A stretch of 64,000 nucleotides of DNA, from NCBI GenBank assembly GCA_025602915.1, contig JAHLJZ010000007.1, positions 62,001 through 126,000 of the forward strand, in the 5' to 3' direction. The translations under genes and the position numbers were made by a program. Below the pieces are notes generated by a model. It saw nothing but the letters and a program-made list of their open reading frames with translations. It was not told the DNA's origin and did not search any database. This document shows, piece after piece, positions 1 to 10,800 of this stretch. This stretch comes from Paraphysoderma sedebokerense. Taxonomy: Eukaryota; Blastocladiomycota; Physodermatomycetes; Physodermatales; Physodermataceae. Position 1 is the first letter of the stretch; each line of letters starts with the position of its first letter.

Positions 1-123
1 GTCATTTTTGGCGGCATGATAGATTGGTTCGTTCGAAGTATTGAGAAGGTCGTAAGCGGTGCTAATTACATACAAGACGAAAAGTTGATTGAAGTCGAGC
101 ATAGAAACCGAAAAACTGAATAA
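1..123 (+). CDS. Possible 3' end of an upstream gene (partial)
   Basis: Frame 1 is open from the window edge to a TAA at 121-123 and reads about 40 residues, beginning hydrophobic (VIFGGMIDWF) and ending charged (EVEHRNRKTE). This looks like the C-terminal tail of a membrane or membrane-adjacent protein whose body lies outside the window. I do not recognise the family. It would be convergent with the acetyltransferase that ends at 390. It could be a chance open frame, because only 123 bases are visible. Confidence 0.3.
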   Translation, partial: VIFGGMIDWFVRSIEKVVSGANYIQDEKLIEVEHRNRKTE

Positions 124-389
124 GCCGACAATAAACGCCTAGTCAAAGATGCTTTTATTTTTTTTGAAATCTCTGTTCTTCTCCGTGAATCCCCTTATTG
201 GGTGTAAATTGGCGAACATTGAAGTGGAAAGGGTTGGCCAAAGTGATCTCCTTAGAACATTAAAATGGCGATGACTTCGCCGATCCCAAAATCAACCTCG
301 GAATTGGCATACAATGCTTAATACAGTTATCCTTTATTAAAGAACTCTTCAAAGAACACACCGCCATCGGTTGTAGCTCATACATTAAT

Positions 390-1145
390 CTAACACAACT
401 TTTTAATAGCTTTTGCCGGATTTCCGGCGACGGCGGTGAAGTCTGCCACATCTTTCGTTACTACTGCACCCGCTCCAATAATACATGAATTTCCGATTTT
501 GACGCCTGGGAGAATGGTACAATTTCCACCTAACTAAAAAATACATTCCTGTTAGTACACCTTGAACCGGGAATTTCAAAGGGACATTAGTCAGGTCCCG
601 CATACCCAACAGTCGGATCCAATAGATATTGGTTTTCCGAATTCTAACCCTGTTGAACGAGTCTCAACATCAACCGGGTGCTAGATAGACAAAGAGGAGC
701 CAAAATTGACGGTCAGATTGAAAGCGAATTTAGTGCCTAACTTCTGGATGGACATAACACATACTGCTGCCGCATAAATTTGCACGTTTGGTCCAATCAA
801 AGTTCTGTCCCCAATTTCAACTTCGCAGACATCTAAGATTACAACATTATGATTCATATACACATCTTGCCCCAAATGGATGTTATAACCGTAATCCACG
901 TAGAACGGAGGCTCAATGTACGGGGCCTTTGACTTGTCATAGGAGCCAAGAAGCGAGTCGAGGACTTCCAGTCGTGCCTGCTTTAATGTTTCAATTGAGG
1001 CAGAAGGCGGAATAGGTATGTTGTTGTACTTTTGAATCAGATGCTTGGCGGTGAGTCGGTCTTTCAACAATTCCTGCTCCATCGCGTTGTAGAGCTCCCC
1101 AGACAGCATTTTATCTTTCTCTGATTTCGCAATATGTGATGCCAT
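390..1145 (-). CDS. Maltose/galactoside-type sugar O-acetyltransferase
   Basis: Three exons (765-1145, 606-680, 390-533) give 199 residues, the usual length for this family. The protein opens with the short helical Mac domain (EKDKMLSGELYNAMEQEL), followed by the left-handed beta-helix with hexapeptide repeats: HLGQDVYMNHNVVILD, IGDRTLIGPNVQIYAA, the catalytic-loop HPVD, PISIGSDCWLGGN, and the closing AGAVVTKDVADFTAVAGNPA. Known relatives transfer acetyl from acetyl-CoA to the 6-hydroxyl of sugars as cytosolic trimers; no signal peptide is seen here. Both introns have proper GT/AG ends and restore the repeat pattern exactly, so this is a fungal gene and not bacterial contamination. It is divergent from the aldehyde dehydrogenase, with 283 bp between starts. 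The exact sugar acceptor is unknown. Confidence 0.9.
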
Positions 1146-1428
1146 GATTAAGTGTAGACAGGTGTAGACGTAGTGTCCAAAGCAAGCAAATAAAGTTTAA
1201 GTTAAAGGATGATGGCTCTTATAAGTTTCAAGGCGGAGGAATTATATGTCATCCATTCGTAATCCATTCGTCCATTCCTTCGTCCAAGACCCGGATGGGG
1301 CGCCAGTCCGAATTTGGCCGAACAATAAGATATGGCGCATTTTCAGTAAACAAGGACATCACTTTGCCATTAGAGAATCCGTCCTCACTTAAGTTGCTCT
1401 ATAGACTGTATTAACGCAAGTCATCGCA

Positions 1429-3559
1429 ATGGCAGATACACCCAAAGCATTCAACTTTATCAATGGAGAATTTCTCCCGCCCTCGAATAACAAATATCTC
1501 GATAGTTTTAATCCCTCTACTGGAAAGGTTTGAACTTCAATCCTTTGATGAAATTGCATCTTTTGAAATGGTTCTAGAGAACATGAGAACTGACGCCTTA
1601 TGAATTGTGCAACGTTGTGGCATTTCCGCACTCACTGGTACAGGTGCATTATCATATTCCAGATTCTAGCTCCATCGACGTTGATCAGGCGGTGAAGGCG
1701 GCAGTGGAGGCATTCGACAGCTGGTCCGGTCTTCCTCGATCCACCAGGTGCAATTATCTTTTGAAAATAGCGGATTTGTTAGAGTCCAGGCTAGACCAGT
1801 TTGCTTTGGCGGAGTCCAAAGATCAGGGAAAACCAGTCTGGCTGGCCAAGTCCGTCGATATACCGAGGGCAGTCTACAATTTTAGATTCTTTGCAAATGC
1901 AGTTACTGTGAAAGAAGGGAAAGTTACAGAGTTGGAGGGTGTTGCTTTGAATTATACAAGGCGAGATCCTGTCGGTGTTGCTGGATTAATCAGGTAATAC
2001 CACACTTCTCCGAGTATTCCCTTTGCCGAATCCTACTCACCTGTTTGTATAATGAAATGACGACGTCGATAGTCCGTGGAGTAAGTAATCACTACTGTAT
2101 CCCTGTCTTTTGGAGAAATATGGCTAATTTTCGAAATCAACAGATTTGCCGTTGTATTTGTTGACCTGGAAAATTGCACCTGCCATTGCTCGTAAGTCTG
2201 CTTCCTCAGATTGCAGTCGCATTCAATTCGTTGATCATTGGGAATTTGATATAGTTGGCAATACCTGCGTATGCAAACCTTCTGAATTTACAAGCGTTAC
2301 GGCATATATGCTTTGTCAGGTCCTCATAGACGCAGGGCTACCAAGAGGGGTCGTGAATATGGTATTTGGAACTGGACCGTCCGGTATGATCATGTTTCTT
2401 CCTTCTTGTTGCTTTTAGCTTATTATTCACAAAATACTCGCTGCTCTAATCGCGCTCATAGCTGGAGCTTCTCTTGTGACACATCCTAAAGTTCCCCTGA
2501 TCTCGTTCACCGGAGGTACTTTAATTTGCAATTGTATTCATCCCTCCATTCGTAACTGACGTGCCCTTGCAGGAACTGCAACGGGGGAAAAACTCATCAC
2601 GAATTCCGCGCCTTTGTTCAAGAAATTATCCTTGGAACTAGGCGGGAAGAATCCAGCGATTATTTTCTCTGACGCTGACTTGAAGTCGTGCATTCCCACG
2701 ACCGTACGATCAAGTTTTGCGAACCAAGGGGAAATCTGTCTCTGCACATCCAAAATATTTGTTCACAAGAGCATCTATGATGAATTCGTGGAGAAATTTG
2801 TAGAGGAAACCAAAAAATGGACGGTTGGAAATCCGTTGAATGAAGAGACAAAGGTCGGAGCGTTGATTAGTAAAGAACATTTAGAGAAGGTAATGAGATA
2901 TGTAGATATTGCTAAGGTTTGTCATAGTCATTCATATTTGAACATCTTTTTGCACGGACACTAATGGTTACGACTTCAATTGGAAAATAGCAAGAGGGAG
3001 GTACAATCGCCATTGGCGGACGACGTGTGAAGCTAGATGATCCAGATCTCGCGGGAGGATATTATATGGAACCAACAGTTGTGACTGGGTATAGTGACGG
3101 CATCATGGAAACTTCCTTCTAAATTGGGCTTTCTAACCTCATCGTTTTCCAGGCTGCCTCCAACCGCCCGATGTATGCAGGAAGAAATATTCGGCCCTGT
3201 GACTTGCATCTATCCATTTGAAACAGAAGAAGAAGCAGTGAAATATGCTAACGGAGTTCAGTATGGTCTAGCAGCCAGTACGAATTATGATCTTTAGTCT
3301 GGTTTATTTAGTCATGCTTGTCTAACGGAATCTCTCTATTGATTTTTTCCCATTTTCAGCTGTATGGTCAAATGATACAAAATTATCCCATCGCATTTCA
3401 AAGGCACTTCATACCGGCTACGTATGGGTAAACTGTTGGATGGTCAGAGATTTGAATATGCCTTTCGGTGGATATAAGGCATCCGGTTTAGGAAGAGAAG
3501 GATGGCCTTATAGCTTAGAATTTTTCACAGAAGAAAAAACCGTTTGTATCGCTTATTGA
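1429..3559 (+). CDS. ALDH8A1-like: Aldehyde dehydrogenase, ALDH8A1-like (2-aminomuconic semialdehyde dehydrogenase)
   Basis: Ten exons (1429-1527, 1644-1993, 2073-2080, 2144-2191, 2255-2383, 2462-2515, 2573-2916, 2991-3088, 3153-3277, 3360-3559) give 484 residues. Family landmarks are in order: [31 protein letters not shown] with the general-base Glu near 251, [14 protein letters not shown] with the catalytic Cys near 285, EEIFGPV, and [16 protein letters not shown] near the end. The wording around the Cys is that of ALDH8A1, which oxidises 2-aminomuconate semialdehyde in the kynurenine route of tryptophan breakdown. No targeting signal is seen, so it is probably cytosolic. Exon 3 is only 8 nt (T-CCG-TGG-A); without it the invariant SPWN motif cannot be built. 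Substrate choice is inferred from family likeness only. Confidence 0.92.
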
Positions 3560-4032
3560 AAGTTATGGTAAGACAAATATATCTTATACGATTAAGCAAT
3601 TACAGCAGTAAGTTGCGGAGTCTAAGACCCTCAACCCACGCCATCGGAAATCCGAACGTCCAAATTAGTATCCAATATGGGCAGCATATACATCTTCCGT
3701 TGCATGTGTATAATGTTAGGACGACACTAATTTTTGCACTTGACCAAATTAATGTCAACGCGGCTCTGGTCATCAATGCGCGTCAAATCGCCCTGTCGTT
3801 CTTCGCCCCCTGACAGAATTGAGTCGCCCATCCCCAATGGAATGTTTAATTTTTTTGACAATATATCTCCAGGGTCATTGTGAGGAATCGCAATATCCTC
3901 TCTGAATGCAAGACATGAAAGTCGGGCGTGAATGGCCGGTTCATGATGAGGTCGCCGCATCGTACATTTCTGTCTATTGGATTAGCTTGTGATTGATCAT
4001 GGAAGCAACGTAGAACTAATCCATAAGAACAT
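3560..4032. other. Intergenic, ALDH to DUF2183 gene
   Basis: About 520 bp between two genes on the + strand. It should hold the ALDH 3' UTR and the upstream region of the DUF2183 gene. Open frames of 77-89 codons exist on both strands but show no domain, splice logic or recognisable composition. I see nothing else here apart from the TATA-like box listed next. Confidence 0.5.
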
Positions 4033-4040
4033 TATAAAAG
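4033..4040 (+). promoter_or_regulatory. TATA-like box upstream of DUF2183 gene 1
   Basis: TATAAAAG lies 44 bp before the ATG at 4084. A pyrimidine-rich stretch (cctttccctcctt) follows, as is common around fungal transcription starts. The call is from sequence alone. Confidence 0.5.
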
Positions 4041-4083
4041 CCTTTCCCTCCTTGTAACCCCCAAACATTGACAAATAGTTGAA

Positions 4084-5501
4084 ATGCCGCTAGTGAAAAG
4101 CTCTGTCTTGCTTATATTCGCGATATATCATGCCTTCATATTTGCCTCCGTGATACCATCGCCAATTCAAGAACCCGCGGTTGATCTGGAGTCCGTGGCC
4201 ACAGCTGGTGCGACGGACTCTGAAGTGATTACCGCCCAAAACCGGGGCCCTCTCAAACTAGACGAAGTCACTTTCCTTCACGGCTTTGCGTCATTATCGG
4301 ATTTAACTTCCGACTCGGCACACTCCGCGGGTCCAAAGCAATATGATTTGACACTTTCCACTCGAGCCATTCATTACTCGAATCAGGCCGCGTCTCGCTT
4401 GATTTCCCAAACTCTGGGACTTATATCGGCGTTCATTTCGAATGAGACAGAGAAGAAAAATTTCGCAAAGATTACAAAGGAATTTTATGTTCTTGGTGTG
4501 ACAGGTGTAGATTATAAAGTGCGACTTCTTGATGGATCGGTCTCGGGAGGAGATAATGTTGTGATCAATGTGAATAAAAGCAGACATTTTGGAGTATCAG
4601 AGACCAAGGCTGTAATACAAACAAATGCGAAAGAAGGGTTAGTGAAAATAGAGTACGAATTCGGTGACAAAAAAGACGAAATAGAACCTATAGTCAAGAA
4701 AGAAGGATATGTGCAATTGATAGGAAGAAAGGGTTGGAGTGTTATATCTGATATCGATGTAAGTTTTTGCATATTTCTAAGGTTTTTTTTTCAAACGTTT
4801 ACTAAATCTCAAAATTTAGGACACGATTCGCCACACAAATGTCCTAAACCCTCTGGAAGCTATTCAAAATACTCTTGTCCGGACATACGTTCCTACCGAT
4901 TTAAAGGAGTTGTACGCTCATTTTACGCAAGTTCTCTCGACTCCTACGGCGCCAGTCGCTTTCCATTATGTTTCGGGCTCAATTTTCCAACTCACAAACA
5001 GTTTATATCAATTCATCGAAAAATATTATCCCCTTGGTTCAGTCTTTTTAAGAGAATTTCACCCTACGAGCTTAGAGTTTTGGAGTCAAGGAACTCAAAA
5101 GCATAAATTAGAGAAAATTGAAATGTTGATTACTAGATTTGGAGAACGAGATTGGGTGCTCGTTGGCGACTCTGGAGAAGTTGATCCTGGTTTGTTATTC
5201 CGTTCTCTATTCAATTCATCATCAAGTGAAATATTTATTGACTTCCCCGCTATATATGGTTATATCTGCGCTCGTACATTTAGAAACGTACGGAATAATC
5301 GCTCGAAAATATCCCGATCAAGTGAAATGCATTTACATTCGCAAATTGACATTTTTAACACCTGAACAAAACAAAACTAAAAATGATCCTCAAAGATTCG
5401 AAAAGGCTCTTGAAGGTATACCTACTGAAAAGGTGGTTCTCTTTGAAAACTCTGTGGATATCGCCAGCGTGAATCCAAATTCGGGCAAGTGTGGAGTGTA
5501 A
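4084..5501 (+). CDS. Secreted DUF2183 / App1-type phosphatidate phosphatase-like protein 1
   Basis: Three exons (4084-4758, 4820-5189, 5284-5501) give 420 residues. A hydrophobic N-terminal segment (SSVLLIFAIYHAFIFASVIP) is a likely signal peptide. The HAD-like DxDxT catalytic motif is SDID|DTI, split by intron 1. Further DUF2183 landmarks are HYVSGSIFQ, the Lys-containing TQKHKLEKIEMLI, LVGDSGEVDPE, and the C-terminal IYIRKL. In yeast, App1 is a phosphatidate phosphatase at cortical actin patches; here the signal peptide implies the secretory path or outside of the cell. Two paralogs lie at 53256-54754 and 55204-56815. A TATA-like box sits 44 bp upstream. Lipid substrate and activity are inferred from the family. 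Confidence 0.85.
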
Positions 5502-5800
5502 ATCTGTATATATAGAGAGTGTAAATGCGAACATTTGAATAGATTAACCCATCATTTAAAATCAAGACTTGACATTATCCTTTTCAGCTGCAATTGTCAA
5601 AGCGATACAGGATTTAATATAATATTAATACATCAGATTGCAATAATCGACCATCATTTTACACGATTTTCATTAAATTGAATTAATAATAGGAGTTTCA
5701 ATTTAGAAGACCCAATTCGCGCTGTCCCGAACCACATATCACATTCCCTTTTTCCAACTTTGTACTCCGCACCAGATAACATCGGGTTATCCATTCTCAT

Positions 5801-7484
5801 TTACATGTCCACAGAGTTGCCTGCGGAACTACCATCCCCATCTTCTCCCAAAACTGACGTCACATTTTCTACTCTTTCTAAATCCTCTAAAAACGGTATT
5901 AAATCTAGTAACTCAGTATCATTAGGATCAGTAAACCAAGACGAAATTGGTATGGCGTTTGAAGGATGAAATATATACGATGCGGGGGAATTATCGACTA
6001 TTATCACCGATCTCAAATCACGACCAAGCATGCCGAGATCCTACAATGTTAAGACATAATGTTAGAATCTTCGATCAGCGAGGATGAGGAATGCTAAAGC
6101 ATACCTTCACGTAGTTTCCCCGATGATTAATACAACTCTCCCGAAATAGCCGATGTTTAATAACTTTATGTATATCCAACATATCCAGTACCGGGTCTGC
6201 GTACTGAAGTTGATGAAAGAAGAACATTCAATGGGCAAATACGGTTAAAAATCCACGATTCGCATTGCGAATGATTTCGACAAACTGGCTTACCTTGGCA
6301 AGACTTGCTGTAAACACAACAATCTCAAACAAATCACCCATTCTCTTCATGAACTCATCCACTCCTGGCCGCTTCATAACATATACATTATGCACTTGTC
6401 CCTCAATTTCAACAGGTATGATATAATCAGCATGAGATACCAACTTGAAAGAGCTATGAACAAGGGTTTCATCAAGATCTAGAGCACAATGACATATAGC
6501 CATATTAAATTCGATGTCATGCTATAAATGTACTAGCGAAAGAAATAATAAGTACCTAAAACTAAACACTTCTTCTGTTTATCTTCTGCGGCAAGAGGCT
6601 TTAAGAGGAACCGACTGGACGGGGGCATAACTCCATTCGTTTTAGGCTGCTGGCATTTTGAAATAACGGAATGCAAGTGAGCAAATTCAACGTAAAAAAT
6701 GGTTATTTTCTCTAGCATGTGGAACGAATAAATTAGGCTACTTTTCACATACATTATTATCATTTGCGCCTGCGCCAACTTTCGCTCTCCTCGGCGGCAC
6801 CGATAAATGCTTGCCAGTCGAAGAAGGTTGAACTTGGGTTATGAGACTATCTGGATTAACACTAGTTATAGGATTCCAATTTCCTTTGGCTAAATCTTGC
6901 TTCGCCTCCGCTATATTTGTGGAGTTTGTCATATTAGACTGAGAAGAAGGCTGTGTCAAATTTTGTGCAGAGTGATTGTCCGATGCGGCAGAAGATGTGG
7001 ACGAATCCGAAGATTTTAAATTGGTTTGACCTGGCAAGGGCGAGGTTTTGTCCAGGGTGTTCCGGGCTGTGTTGTTGTTCAAGCTAGTCGAGGTCGCGAA
7101 TTGCGAGCTATCGTTCACTGACTTGACGGGGACTGTATTATCGATAGATGAATTGACAGTAACCGAATTAACCACTTGGGTATTACTATCGTAGGGGCTG
7201 CAATCCGGTTCGTCGTTGAACTGTGGCGAAGTGGTGTGGGGTGATGGACGAAGACAGGAACAAAACAGAGATTTCAGAGAATGTGACGCTCTGGCAAAGC
7301 ATGAATAAGGACGACTCTGGGATGCGGAACGAGTGGAAGAGGAGGGGTGGATTCGTAGATTCATTTGGGGTTTGTCTTCACCGAGGGGTTGAGGGCGAGC
7401 GAGATTCTTCTCGTCCATAGAGGCAGCGAGGGAGATTGTTAGACTGAGGATTGCGGCATCGTCGTCCTTTGACAAACAAGACAT
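5801..7484 (-). CDS. PSR1-like: Psr1/NLI-interacting-factor-like Ser/Thr phosphatase (FCP1/SCP domain)
   Basis: Five exons (6753-7484, 6556-6649, 6294-6478, 6105-6203, 5801-6040) give 449 residues. About 240 N-terminal residues are Ser/Thr/Asn-rich and disordered, with a Cys cluster (LFCSCLRP) that could be palmitoylated. The phosphatase domain follows: catalytic [11 protein letters not shown] near 276, [19 protein letters not shown], Tyr-Ala-Asp-Pro, [18 protein letters not shown] and the closing [20 protein letters not shown]. Yeast Psr1/Psr2 are membrane-bound phosphatases in salt-stress and general-stress signalling. The acceptor of exon 2 may be 3 nt further in (6646). Its 3' end is convergent with the DUF2183 gene, 299 bp away. 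Confidence 0.92.
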
Positions 7485-7834
7485 CTAATGCACAGAAGGA
7501 CGGCAAGATACACAATCCGGACGATGGGATGGGAGGGAATGTCGGAGGAGCAATTTTTCCCACTCAAAAACAGGGCACAAAACGCCTGTTGCAGGGCCAC
7601 GCGGTCCCCGTCCCAGGTCACGTGTTCTCCCCCCTCCCGGCCCTTGCACCTCCGCATTGTGAAAATCACGGATTTTGTAGCACAAAAAGCATCGGGAATC
7701 AATCTGTCCAATATTGGAAATTAAATTAATTGTGGGGAAAATAACGGCTAATTTTAATTCTTATGTACGCTAATCTACAGCCAAATCTAATTTTTTTTAG
7801 TCGGAAGTCCCTTCAGCCCATCCGCTCCCTCCCT
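7485..7834. other. Intergenic, PSR1-like promoter and ABC transporter 3' flank
   Basis: This 350-bp stretch lies upstream of the Psr1-like gene and downstream of the ABC transporter, both on the - strand. Overlapping open frames of 61-92 codons occur on both strands but look like chance frames in a relatively GC-richer segment. I see no gene. Confidence 0.5.
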
Positions 7835-10800
7835 TCAAGCCTTGTTGGCTTCATGCGCAAATGCCAGCGCTTTCAACGTCCGAGAGCTCTCTGCTCCAGT
7901 CTTTTCTACAAGAACCGCAAACGCTCCATTTTCTTTACGTAACAAATTAGCAGGCGAACCCATCTCAGCGACTTTCCCGCCATCCATCACTATGATTTGG
8001 TCGCTCTTGATAATTGTATCAAGTCGATGCGCAATCGTAATTACTGTTAATGTGCATTTGTATTAGTGTAAAAATCAGAGTGAAATATACATGATATCGA
8101 AATAAGTAAACTTGAAACGTACCCGTTCGATCAGCGAAAACTTCGCTGATAGTCTTCTGAATCAACGCGTCCGTTTGACTATCCATTGCACTTGTTGCTT
8201 CATCCAGTAACAGAATGTTGGTCTTCTTCAACACACAGCGACAGATGCATATCAATTGCTTTTGTCCCAAAGAAAACAGGTTACCGCCGTCTGCGGAAAT
8301 TAAAAGTGATTGAAGTTTGTCAGTCGATATCTCAGTACGAAATAGATTAAGAATTAGGATCAGAAGACTTACCATCAATCTGAGTATCCAACTTGGCAGG
8401 AAGATTCTCGACCAATTCCTTCAAATGGCAAACTTTCAGAGCATCCCATATTTGTTGATCGGTATATTGCTTAAATAAGTCAAGATTGGACCTAACAAAT
8501 TGATAATTATCAGATTAACATTTCATTCCCTCTGCTGAAAAATCGCATGACGCTACCTGATAGTCCCCTTAAATATTACCGGTTCCTGGGGAATAATAGC
8601 CAGCTTTCTTCGAAGTTCATCCAGGGCTGGACATAAGAAGGAGGTTAGAATCGAACAACGTTATAGAAACACCGGATAACTTACAGAGAGTAGAGATATC
8701 AATTCCATCAACTATAATCTTCCCCCTCGCAGCTTCAAACATTCTGAATAGTGCAAGTAGCGTTGTCGATTTTCCGCTGCCCGTTCTTCCGACAATTCCA
8801 ACTTTTTGACAGTGGTTAATTGTAAAATTTACCCCTTTGAGCACTGGAGGTAACTGCGGCGCATAGTGCAGAACGACATCTTCGAATTGGATCTGTTTTC
8901 CAATTAGAAATTTAAACGGGTCAAATAACAGAAATGGAATATAATAAAAATATTCAATCACATACCAATCCTTTAGTTGGCCAATTAGACAAATCTCGAG
9001 TCTCCTTTGTTTGAATCTCTTTCTCCCCAGTTCCTTCTGTCGGGACGAAATTTAGATAATTCATGAACTTTTCAACACTTCCCAAATACACTTTAATATC
9101 TGCAAATCCTTTACACAGCCATGTAAAGTATACAAATTTTTGGAAGCTGTTAACCACTGCCAGGCCCCCGGTAGTGGAGTCAAAGTTGGCATCATTTTGA
9201 GACACCACGCAAAACGCACAAGTCGCAAAAACTAAAAGAGAAGCAAGAAGGTCGACGCGGAATGCAAGCCATAATTTCGCTACAAAGAATGAATTGAAAG
9301 AACTTAGCAACAGGGATTAAACCTCGACAGATGACGAGCGCCTTACCGGATTCTGAGTTGTAAACGGCGATCGTATTCTTGTTAAGCCTATGAACAAAGG
9401 TTGTTTCAAATGTATTTTGGAGTTGGAACGCCCGAATAACATCCAATCCTTGGCAAGTCTCGGAAGCATATTCGAAGAGGGGATCAGCAGTGTGAGCTTT
9501 TTGAATGATTCAGTTAATACTTCAATCATCCAAGAAAAAGTGAAACGATTACGTACTTGTTGCCTTTTTCAAAGCTCTAGCAGCTGGGACATAATATTTT
9601 ACAAGTATATAAAAACCAATAATCAAGACGGCAACAACAATCAGGTAAAGTGGCAATACAATTACAACACCCACAATGGTGGTGATCAAGATGAAAAGAT
9701 AGATTCCGGTGGTATGAAGTGAGTCCGGTAATCCTTGGTCGATGACATCCATGTCCTTGCTGAAAAGATTGATTAATCGTCCAGTAGGAGTTACGTTAAA
9801 GAAAAATAAAGATCCATATAAGATTTTCTATTATCCCTGAAGTTAGATACGAACTTGAAAGTACAGCAAAAAAAGAGCTCGCCTAACCTGAAATAAAGCC
9901 GAGTGCAATCGATTACCGCCTATTCTACATCTATAATAAATGAAAGCACCGCGAATCATCAATAATGCCGAGAATGTAAAACAGATTGCCGCATAACCAT
10001 AGATGTAGATATTCTTGTCTGAGAAGGCAAAACTATCGCGGACCCAAAATCGAACCCAGTAATCAGCAAAAATACGGACTGATTGGGAGATAACATATAT
10101 GGCAATAATGTAGAACAGCGCATCTATTTTCCACGATGAAGTGATATGGCAAAATCGGAAGAAACCCAAAAACCCATCGAATCCAGTGAAGTTAGATTCT
10201 GGTTCAATTGAGATATTTTCGACATGCAGCGAAGGAGTTGCGGCGAGGATTTCATCTGCTTTCTTAACCATTTCTGCAAATGTGAGGGACGGGAGAGTTG
10301 ATATAGTCTCCGCTTGACTGGTTGCAGAGCTCTCGCTATCTGCATGTCCGGGCTCGTTTGATGGCGCGAATTCTGCAACTCTCTGAAGCACTTCTTGTGA
10401 ATTCGATTCCCCATGAGCCAAGATTTTGCAGTCTCTCATCGCAATAACATAGTCGCATTTTTTCACGAGCTGATTCGGACTAAATTAGTTCTCAATTCAC
10501 CAACTACTCCGAGTTCAACGTAAAAACGTACCCCCAACTGATGAGTAACCATGATCACTGTTTTATCTTTCAACAGCCCATTAATACAGTACTCGAAGAT
10601 GTGTTCCGCGGTTGTCTGATCGACGGCAGATAGTACACTATCCAAAATGATAACATCGGTTTCCGGTGCTTTATACACAGCTCTTGCCAAGCTGATCCGC
10701 TGCCGTTGTCCACCACTCAGATTCACACCGCGTTCATAAATTTCAGTCTCGTCTCCATCTTTCATCATTTTCAAATCACTCAATAATGCACAAGCGAATA

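Noticed and set aside
390-1145. Bacterial contamination or recent bacterial transfer for the O-acetyltransferase
   Set aside because: Two proper spliceosomal introns interrupt the gene and restore the hexapeptide repeats exactly, so if transfer occurred it was not recent.
7439-7729. Stack of overlapping open frames on both strands (61-92 codons)
   Set aside because: No domain, no splice logic, mutual overlap, and position between a promoter and a 3' end point to chance frames in a GC-richer segment.
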